Source: Deltaproteobacteria bacterium
Lineage (GTDB): Bacteria; Desulfobacterota; Anaeroferrophillalia; Anaeroferrophillales; Tharpellaceae
DNA length: 8,115 nucleotides
NCBI GenBank assembly: GCA_030633185.1
Contig: DAOVTG010000108.1
Span: forward strand, 1 to 8,115
Reading direction: 5' to 3'
The notes under the pieces were generated by a model. It was not told the DNA's origin. It did no database searches and worked only from the letters and a program-made list of their open reading frames with translations. Within the stretch, counting starts at the first letter, position 1, and each line of letters starts with the position of its first letter. Shown in pieces: positions 1-4,678 of the stretch. The position numbers and the translations under genes are program-made.

Positions 1-126
1 ATCAACGCAAGCTAATGCGTTTTTTTGTAACTTTGTTACTGCTCGAAACAGCTGTACAATTAATCCTATTCAGTTTTCAAAGATCGATTTTCTATCCCTT
101 TGCAAAATCTGCGACTTCGCAAAGGG
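1..126 (-). promoter_or_regulatory. Putative rRNA operon leader with boxB/boxA-like antitermination signals
   Basis: Read on the minus strand, RNA starting near base 126 would first form an 8-bp stem (CCCTTTGC at 119-126 with GCAAAGGG at 96-103, 15-nt loop). It would then pass a boxA-like sequence, GATCTTTGAAAACTGAA (69-85). This resembles the boxB-boxA order of rrn leaders, where Nus factors load for antitermination, and the CTTTGAAAACTGAA wording is typical of rRNA leaders and spacers. Two more small stems follow: GTAAC/GTTAC (27-31/35-39) and ACGCA/TGCGT (5-9/16-20). No 16S sequence is visible, so the rRNA gene itself is inferred to begin left of base 1. There is no open reading frame with a ribosome binding site here. 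Confidence 0.68.
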
Positions 127-132
127 ACGGAC

Positions 133-161
133 AAGATAACCTGTTTCCAAATTCTTGTCAA
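133..161 (-). promoter_or_regulatory. Promoter P3 of the putative rRNA operon
   Basis: On the minus strand there is a perfect -35 TTGACA (156-161), a 17-bp spacer and a -10 TATCTT (133-138). The start point would fall near base 126, right at the boxB-like stem. A/T-rich sequence (AGAAAAATTTAGAC) lies directly upstream and could act as an UP element. This is the promoter nearest to the inferred 16S gene. Confidence 0.7.
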
Positions 162-247
162 GTCTAAATTTTTCTACCGGAAAGTTATTAACTCTCGACT
201 TGAAGCATTCCCCTTAGACACGGTATCCGTTGTCCAGAGGAGAGCGC

Positions 248-276
248 CTTATACGCTCGCGTCACTTCTTTGTCAA
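248..276 (-). promoter_or_regulatory. Promoter P2 of the putative rRNA operon
   Basis: On the minus strand there is a perfect -35 TTGACA (271-276), a 17-bp spacer and a -10 TATAAG (248-253), followed by the G/C-rich discriminator GCGCTCTCC that is characteristic of stringently controlled stable-RNA promoters. Upstream (277-320) is a strongly A-rich tract on this strand, resembling an UP element. The sequence around the -35 box is nearly identical to that of P1. Confidence 0.75.
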
Positions 277-376
277 GTGCTTTCTATTACTTTTCGTTAG
301 AAAATTTCTTTTTTTTTCAGAGAACTTTTCTTCGCCCAAAGTGAGGTTAACAACCCCTCAGTGGCGAAGGAGGCGC

Positions 377-406
377 TTTATACCCCTGCCCCTTTTTTTT
401 TGTCAA
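377..406 (-). promoter_or_regulatory. Promoter P1 of the putative rRNA operon
   Basis: On the minus strand there is a perfect -35 TTGACA (401-406), an 18-bp spacer that begins with an A-run, and a -10 TATAAA (377-382), with a G/C-rich discriminator GCGCCTCC. The A/T-rich stretch at about 416-450 on the upstream side looks like an UP element and overlaps the last codons of the cyclase gene. No terminator hairpin separates that gene from P1, so some read-through from the cyclase unit is possible. Confidence 0.75.
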
Positions 407-445
407 GCGCTTTCTCGTATAGATTCTAAAAAACTTATATTATTA

Positions 446-1993
446 TCAAAATTTGTACCCTTCAACAACGTAGACTGCCACCCGGCTCCCGATCCCTTTA
501 ATCACTCCAGGAGTCAGGGCTCGGATTTGAAAATGATCACGCACCTGCCGATGCACTTCTTCACCGACCAGGATCTCTCCTCCACGCGAGATCTCCTGGA
601 GACGGGCCGCAAGATTAACGGTCTCACCAATCGCGGTAAAATCCATCCGCACCGGGGATCCGATATTGCCAACAATGGCCTCGCCGCAACTCACCCCAAT
701 GCCTAGATGCAAGTGCGGCTCACCATCACGATGACGCTGGCGATTGAGCCTGCCGATCTCCTCTTGCATCTCAACCGCACACTCCACCGCTTTTACTGAT
801 GCATCCTCCATTGGAGCCGGAGCCCCAAAAAGGGCCATCACCCCATCACCAACAAACTTGTCCAGAGTACCGGAGAAGCGCAAAATAACATCTACCATGA
901 CCCCGAGATAAGAGTTCAATAACTCAACCACATACTCGGGTTTGAGTCCTTGTGCCGATGTCGAGAAGCCCCTCAGGTCGGCAAAAAGGACGACCACCTC
1001 CATGCGCTGACCGGTTAGTCGTAAAGGTTCACCACTGACCATCACACCTTCGGCTACCGCCGGACTGACATAACAGGAGAGTGAGTGCTGAAGACACTCC
1101 TGCTCGGTAATATCGTCTACAATAACAATATAGCCCCGCAAGTCACCACCATGCTCACGCCAAGCCTCTACCCGAACATGTCGGTAGAGTGCCCGGCCAT
1201 CATCTTTTTCAATGCGTAGTTTAACTCCTTCGACAACCCCCTTTTCTTCCATTTGACGCTGAAAAAAAGAGAACGGGATCTCGATTCGCGAAGCAAAAAC
1301 TTGGTCAACCCGGCAACCAAGCACAGTTTCCCGGCGCAAATCAGCAAGCCGCTCCATAGAACGGTTAAACATCTTAATGTCCAGGTCACAGTCAACAACG
1401 ATAATCCCGGAGACCAGGCTCTCTATAATTTCCTCCATAAAATCGCGACTCTGCTGCAAAGCCAAAGTCGTATCATTAACCTTACGGTCGAGGCTGTTTG
1501 ATAAGTGTTCAAGGTCGCGATTCTTCTCTGCCAACGAGGCATTGGCCTGACGCAAACGGGATGTAAAAGCATCTTGATAAATATCAGCAAAAACCCTTAA
1601 CGCCTGGCTTTCAGCCTGAAGAATCGAATTAAAAGCTGCAATAAGCTGTTCATAATCGTCTTCAAACTCGGCCTTCAAGACCGGCATCACCACTTCCCGA
1701 AAGGTCAGGAAAACCCCTTGAATCGCCGAAATACGAACCTGTTCATCACTGCGACGCTGAGCCATTTGCGTAATATAGTCGGTCAGTGAAACAAATGAAT
1801 CGGTCGTCAGAAAATCGAGATAGGCGTGATAACAAAGGCGCACGCTAGCCGCCAGTTCGGCCGCCGGACGCGCCCTGTACTCGACAATCTTAGCGCGTAC
1901 GGCGACTACCGTTGCCTCAATCAGGCCCTCCATATTCCGATCCAAAACCCGCACCAAACGTTCCTGCAAATCTTGTGTGTCAGAAGTTTTCAT
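446..1993 (-). CDS. Class III adenylate cyclase with RsbRD-like N-terminus and PAS domain
   Basis: Predicted to make cAMP from ATP; 515 residues, cytoplasmic, with no signal peptide or membrane segment. Residues ~15-145 are all-helical and resemble the RsbRD N-terminal sensor domain. Residues ~145-185 form a coiled coil, ~186-296 a PAS fold (ending in VIVDDITE), and ~325-515 the cyclase domain. Catalytic residues are intact: metal-binding D339 (FADLRGFS) and D383 (KFVGDGVMALFG), adenine-selecting K379 and T453 (DFTAIGETVN), and transition-state N460 and R464 (NLAARL). This favours adenylate over guanylate cyclase and an active enzyme. An ATG at 2005 would add four residues, but GAGG abuts that codon with no spacing; the ATG at 1993 lies 12 bases beyond GAGG and is preferred. 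It is second in a unit with the acetyltransferase gene. The PAS ligand cannot be told from sequence. The family call is firm; the N-terminal domain call is from resemblance. Confidence 0.93.
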   Translation of the reverse strand: MKTSDTQDLQERLVRVLDRNMEGLIEATVVAVRAKIVEYRARPAAELAASVRLCYHAYLDFLTTDSFVSLTDYITQMAQRRSDEQVRISAIQGVFLTFREVVMPVLKAEFEDDYEQLIAAFNSILQAESQALRVFADIYQDAFTSRLRQANASLAEKNRDLEHLSNSLDRKVNDTTLALQQSRDFMEEIIESLVSGIIVVDCDLDIKMFNRSMERLADLRRETVLGCRVDQVFASRIEIPFSFFQRQMEEKGVVEGVKLRIEKDDGRALYRHVRVEAWREHGGDLRGYIVIVDDITEQECLQHSLSCYVSPAVAEGVMVSGEPLRLTGQRMEVVVLFADLRGFSTSAQGLKPEYVVELLNSYLGVMVDVILRFSGTLDKFVGDGVMALFGAPAPMEDASVKAVECAVEMQEEIGRLNRQRHRDGEPHLHLGIGVSCGEAIVGNIGSPVRMDFTAIGETVNLAARLQEISRGGEILVGEEVHRQVRDHFQIRALTPGVIKGIGSRVAVYVVEGYKF

Positions 1994-2019
1994 GCTAAAC
2001 GACATCCTCGTTCTAACTT

Positions 2020-2583
2020 TTAGAAAAGATATTCTTTCCGGGCGGCAAGCGGCAGCACCATCAATGAGACATCGTGCATTCTGCCATCAGCGTCCATAAA
2101 ATAGTCGTCAAACTCGGCATGTCGCACAAATCCGAGCTTACGAAAAGCTTTGACCACGGCAAGCTCAGCCGAAACGACTTCGGCAACCAACATATGCAAA
2201 CCCATCTCCCGACCGATCTCAATCAACTCCTTAAGCAGCTGCATCCCCAAGCTGACCCCACGAAATTCTTTCGTCAGAAAGATTCGCAACTCTCCAATAT
2301 GCCGCCCGGCCCCACTGCGCCGGTGCAACGTCGCATCCCCAACCAGACGATCTCTATGCAGAGCCAACAAGGGCACCACCCGATCATAATCAAGGCTGGC
2401 AAACCAACCGGCGATCAACTCCGGATTACGAACATCCTCTTTCAGAAAACGCACATCTTCATCACTGGCCTGCTGACAAAACATTTTACTGACAGCATCC
2501 TGATCGGCAACACTCATGGGCCGCAATAAAACCCGCAAACGGTTACTGGTATTGACAAATTTACGATAAACTTTGACCTTCAT
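2020..2583 (-). CDS. GNAT-family N-acetyltransferase
   Basis: Predicted to transfer an acetyl group from acetyl-CoA to an amine; the substrate is unknown. It has 187 residues, one GNAT domain over ~17-178. The acetyl-CoA pyrophosphate loop is seen as RGVSLG (R108-G113) after strand ELRIFLT, followed by helix MQLLKELIEIGREMG, strand LHMLVAEVV and the typical late motif AFRKLGF (146-152). The start is well supported: AGGAGG (2590-2595) lies six bases before ATG. It is first in a minus-strand unit; 26 bases separate its stop from the preferred cyclase start (14 from the alternative). The layout (LRPMSVAD..., DYDRVVPLLAL) loosely recalls the acetyltransferase domain of cAMP-regulated protein lysine acetyltransferases, but there is no cyclic-nucleotide domain here. 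That parallel is inference; an amino-acid or antibiotic acetyltransferase is equally possible. Confidence 0.88.
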   Translation of the reverse strand: MKVKVYRKFVNTSNRLRVLLRPMSVADQDAVSKMFCQQASDEDVRFLKEDVRNPELIAGWFASLDYDRVVPLLALHRDRLVGDATLHRRSGAGRHIGELRIFLTKEFRGVSLGMQLLKELIEIGREMGLHMLVAEVVSAELAVVKAFRKLGFVRHAEFDDYFMDADGRMHDVSLMVLPLAARKEYLF

Positions 2584-2617
2584 AAAGCCCCTCCTCTTTT
2601 CTATTTCTTGATCTTAC

Positions 2618-2645
2618 TTTACATTATTATATAGTGTGCTATGAT
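2618..2645 (+). promoter_or_regulatory. Promoter of the amidohydrolase gene
   Basis: On the plus strand, -35 TTTACA (2618-2623) is followed after 16 bp by an extended -10, TG-C-TATGAT (TG at 2637-2638, hexamer 2640-2645). The start point near 2652 gives a leader of about 30 bases before ATG 2683. It also excludes the in-frame ATG at 2641, which lies inside the -10 box. A less good alternative on the same strand is TTGATC (2608-2613) with TATAGT (2630-2635). Confidence 0.6.
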
Positions 2646-2655
2646 TCGTCGTAAA
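2626..2655 (-). promoter_or_regulatory. Promoter of the acetyltransferase-cyclase unit
   Basis: On the minus strand there is a perfect -10 TATAAT (2626-2631) with -35 TTTACG (2650-2655) and an 18-bp spacer. Transcription would start near 2619, about 35 bases before the acetyltransferase ATG. The hexamers interleave with those of the opposite-strand promoter, so polymerase probably cannot occupy both at once. Confidence 0.55.
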
Positions 2656-2682
2656 TATCTAGATTTGAGGTGTTCTATACAT

Positions 2683-3465
2683 ATGGACAATAAACAGGTC
2701 ACCATCACATTGGTGCAAATGAACGTCAGTCTGGGTTGCCCTGAAAAAAATTTACGCCGAGTTGAAAGACTTTTACAACCGGTCGGCGAATCATCGGACA
2801 TCATCCTCCTGCCGGAACTATGGAGCAGCGGTTACGACTACGAACACTTCACCCAGCTGGCAGCCACTACGCCCACAATGCTTGAACATCTGGCAAAAAT
2901 CGCTGAGACGAGAAGTTCATACGTTGGCGGCAGCCTGGTCGAAGCTGATAGCGGAAATTTCTACAATACTTTTTTCCTCATCGACCCCAAAGGCAAACGC
3001 CTGGCCGCGTACCGCAAAATCCACCTCTTCTCCCTGATGGAAGAAGAACTCCATTTCTCTCCCGGCCTAAAACCATGCCTGGTCGAAATTTACGGACGAG
3101 CGGTTGGCCTGATGACCTGCTACGACATCCGCTTTCCGGAACTTAGCCGCACCCTGGCTCTGCAGGGAGCCCAACTTCTACTAATCTGCGCCCAATGGCC
3201 TCGCCCACGCACGGCCCACTGGCGCACCCTGCTCAAAGCCAGAGCCATTGAAAATCAACTCTTTGTCGCGGCCTGCAACCGCATCGGTCAGGGCAACGAG
3301 CATCGCTACCCCGGCAGTTCCGCGATTATTGACCCCTGGGGCGAGAGCGTCTTAAAAACCCCGCAACGCCAAGGTGCATTTAGCGCTACACTTAACTTTG
3401 CCAAGGTCAAAGAGGTACGCCAAACCATCGCTTGCTTTGATGACCGTCGTCCCGAAATCTATTAA
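2683..3465 (+). CDS. Carbon-nitrogen hydrolase (nitrilase superfamily amidohydrolase)
   Basis: Predicted cytoplasmic amidase that hydrolyses a C-N bond through a Glu-Lys-Cys triad. It has 260 residues, the usual size for a single-domain member. The triad is visible: E45 in LLPELWSSGY, K112 in YRKIHLF, and C146 in MTCYDIRFPEL; the supporting Glu lies in EEELHFSPG (120-127). These motifs are closest, from memory, to the omega-amidase / YafV / Nit2 branch, which deaminates 2-oxo acid amides such as 2-oxoglutaramate. A 5-methylthio-2-oxoglutaramate amidase role in methionine salvage is another option. Substrate is not decided by sequence, and no salvage or nitrogen genes are adjacent. The start at 2683 is chosen over an in-frame ATG at 2641 because GAGGTG lies 10 bases upstream and the longer form would start inside the promoter. 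It converges on the reductase gene with 10 bases between the stops. Confidence 0.9.
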   Translation: MDNKQVTITLVQMNVSLGCPEKNLRRVERLLQPVGESSDIILLPELWSSGYDYEHFTQLAATTPTMLEHLAKIAETRSSYVGGSLVEADSGNFYNTFFLIDPKGKRLAAYRKIHLFSLMEEELHFSPGLKPCLVEIYGRAVGLMTCYDIRFPELSRTLALQGAQLLLICAQWPRPRTAHWRTLLKARAIENQLFVAACNRIGQGNEHRYPGSSAIIDPWGESVLKTPQRQGAFSATLNFAKVKEVRQTIACFDDRRPEIY

Positions 3466-3475
3466 AGCAACGCCA

Positions 3476-4333
3476 TCAACCCATATATGAGGCCAAAGCC
3501 TCTTGCCAGGGACGCACTAAAGCTGGGAACATTTTTTTAAAACGATCGAGACTCAAAATGGCGCGTTCCGGTAGATTTAATGGCCCACCAAAATCGACTT
3601 CGGTCATCGGGGTGGCCTGCAAAAGAGAGCTGTCAAGACCGGCCTGTTCGGCCACGGCCCGGGCAAATTCGTAACAGCTAACCCCATTACCGGCATCATT
3701 GGTATAATGATAGATTCCGGCCGCCCACTCAGTGCTAAGAGCCACCATCGCCGCCGCCAGATCTCCAACATAGGTCGGCGCTATAAAAAAATCGTTACTG
3801 ACTGCCAGAGGGCGACCGGCTCCCAGCTCCTCCTTGATGCGGCTGACCCAATCATCACCACCACCGCCATAAAGCAGATCACTCCGGACAATAAGGTAGT
3901 TATCAAGCTGATCATTGACCATCTCTTCGCCAGCATGCTTGGAGTTGCCATACTGATTAAGCGGCCATTTATCATCGTCTTCATCATAAGGTTCACTGTT
4001 TTTACCGTTAAAAACATACTTACTGCTGAAAGAGCAGAGATAGACCCGAAACTTTGCCGCCGTCCGGGCCAGATTGCAAAGCCCCCGGGTATTAACTGGA
4101 AGTTTGGTTGCAAGCCGGTGTTCAGCCGCTTCAACGTCATTAAAACCGGCACAGTTAATAATTGTTGCGGGCTGCAAACGCTCAACGGTTGAGTCCACCA
4201 AAACTTCATCCAAAATATCAAGTTCATCCCGACCTAAGGCAACAACCTCGGTATCGGCCTGCATCTCAAGCAGTTGCACGACGGCCCGGCCAAGCTTGCT
4301 GCAAGCGCCGGTAACCATTACTTTTCTTGCCAT
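3476..4333 (-). CDS. RmlD-like NAD(P)-dependent SDR (dTDP-4-dehydrorhamnose reductase family)
   Basis: Predicted nucleotide-sugar or related reductase of the extended short-chain dehydrogenase type; 285 residues, full length for RmlD. Visible are the nucleotide-binding turn TGACSKLG (8-15), NCAGFNDVEAAE (60-71, compare the RmlD NAAAYTxVDxAE), the serine strand FSSKYVFNG (102-110), the catalytic pair Y128/K132 in QYGNSKHAGEE, RSDLLYG (150-156), GIYHYTNDAG (206-215) and a late RAILSLDRF (257-265). The enzyme therefore looks intact, but canonical RmlD has STDYVFDG where this has SSKYVFNG, an Asp-to-Lys change. No rmlA, rmlB or rmlC is nearby, so rhamnose synthesis is uncertain; a general sugar-nucleotide epimerase/reductase or MAT2B-like role is possible. 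The start has GAGGAG (4345-4350) 11 bases upstream, a rather long spacing. Confidence 0.87.
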   Translation of the reverse strand: MARKVMVTGACSKLGRAVVQLLEMQADTEVVALGRDELDILDEVLVDSTVERLQPATIINCAGFNDVEAAEHRLATKLPVNTRGLCNLARTAAKFRVYLCSFSSKYVFNGKNSEPYDEDDDKWPLNQYGNSKHAGEEMVNDQLDNYLIVRSDLLYGGGGDDWVSRIKEELGAGRPLAVSNDFFIAPTYVGDLAAAMVALSTEWAAGIYHYTNDAGNGVSCYEFARAVAEQAGLDSSLLQATPMTEVDFGGPLNLPERAILSLDRFKKMFPALVRPWQEALASYMG

Positions 4334-4356
4334 ATTTTTTTCTTCTCCTCATACGA

Positions 4357-4385
4357 AATATAGTTATATCTTAAAAAATTGGTAA
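4357..4385 (-). promoter_or_regulatory. Candidate promoter of the RmlD-like gene
   Basis: On the minus strand, -10 TATATT (4357-4362) is preceded by a 17-bp A/T-rich spacer and -35 TTACCA (4380-4385, four of six matches). The -35 box straddles the outer end of the foldback element at 4382, so part of it would come from the element. The call is modest because the region is A/T-rich in general and TATAAC at 4364-4369 is a competing -10. Confidence 0.38.
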
Positions 4386-4446
4386 CTATTCAGGTACCAT
4401 TTACGTCACAAAGGGTAATTTGTTAGTTTGCTTCGCTCTCATAAAC

Positions 4447-4493
4447 GGGGTCAAAGCTGGGGTGCTGACGCACCTTGTACCAGCAATGACCCC
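4447..4493. repeat. Nested hairpin 1 of the foldback element
   Basis: GGGGTCA (4447-4453) pairs with TGACCCC (4487-4493), and GCTGG (4456-4460) with CCAGC (4480-4484), the two helices being separated by a symmetric AA/AA internal loop. Inside sits a further perfect small stem, GGTGC (4461-4465) with GCACC (4470-4474) and loop TGAC. The symmetric layout suggests selection on folded DNA or RNA. Confidence 0.75.
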
Positions 4494-4508
4494 AATCCCG
4501 GCAACTTG

Positions 4509-4537
4509 GAGACGAAATCTAGGTTTCGACCTGTCTC
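4509..4537. repeat. Hairpin 2 of the foldback element
   Basis: GAGAC (4509-4513) can pair with GTCTC (4533-4537), enclosing CGAAA (4513-4517) paired with TTTCG (4524-4528) around a TCTAGG loop. Base 4513 can serve only one of the two stems. Confidence 0.55.
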
Positions 4538-4542
4538 GATGC

Positions 4543-4596
4543 GGGGACAGACCTCAAGGCAGGGCTTTAGCCCGAGCCGGGCTGAGCTCTGTCCCC
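4543..4596. repeat. Nested hairpin 3 of the foldback element (REP-like GGGGACAGA head)
   Basis: GGGGACAGA (4543-4551) pairs perfectly with TCTGTCCCC (4588-4596). Within it CTCA (4553-4556) can pair with TGAG (4583-4586), and GGGCT (4562-4566) pairs with AGCCC (4569-4573) as a tight hairpin. The closing nine-base palindrome is the strongest stem in the element. Confidence 0.75.
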
Positions 4597-4605
4597 TTCG
4601 AAGTG

Positions 4606-4623
4606 GGCGAAGCAATGTTCGCC
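4606..4623. repeat. Hairpin 4 of the foldback element
   Basis: GGCGAA (4606-4611) pairs with TTCGCC (4618-4623) over the loop GCAATG. The same bases can instead pair with TTGCTTCGC at 4428-4436, so a local and a long-range fold are mutually exclusive. Confidence 0.55.
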
Positions 4624-4678
4624 GCTATCCTCTGTAACTTAACTTTTAAATCATGGCTACCTGAATAGTTACGATCAG

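Larger units (their letters stand above)
4382..4672. repeat. Composite foldback (MITE- or REP-like) element with terminal inverted repeats
   Basis: The 291-base gene-free stretch is bounded by GTAACTATTCAGGTA (4382-4396) and its exact reverse complement (4658-4672). With a one-base gap the arms extend to CCAT/ATGG (4397-4400 and 4653-4656). A second matched pair lies inside, TTGCTTCGC (4428-4436) against GCGAAGCAA (4607-4615). Between them stand several hairpins in series (listed separately), with heads GGGGTCA/TGACCCC and GGGGACAGA/TCTGTCCCC of the kind seen in REP palindromes tied to Y1 (RAYT) transposases. I see no transposase and no flanking target duplication. Small open frames that cross it lack ribosome binding sites and read through the stems. 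Likely a non-autonomous mobile or structured-RNA repeat; it would be transcribed as the uvrC 3' region. Confidence 0.72.

Noticed and set aside
27..39. GTAAC-TTT-GTTAC hairpin next to a T-run, as an intrinsic terminator
   Set aside because: On the plus strand the T-run precedes the stem, and on the minus strand the stem is followed by A's, so neither direction gives a stem followed by U's.
230..706. Plus-strand open frame of 158 codons
   Set aside because: It covers the minus-strand rRNA promoters and the conserved 3' end of the cyclase gene in the opposite frame; low-complexity Phe/Leu stretches come from the promoter T-runs.
2641..2682. Upstream ATG adding 14 residues to the amidohydrolase
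   Set aside because: This ATG lies inside the extended -10 box and lacks a Shine-Dalgarno; the family alignment starts naturally at VTITLVQMN just after ATG 2683.
3489..3502. GAGGC-CAAA-GCCTC hairpin as a bidirectional terminator between the convergent genes
   Set aside because: Only five base pairs, within the reductase coding sequence, with no T-run on either side.
4420..4668. Plus-strand open frames of 69 and 82 codons across the foldback element
   Set aside because: They lack a ribosome binding site, run through successive hairpin stems, and their translation has no recognisable domain or signal; the palindromes explain the sequence better.
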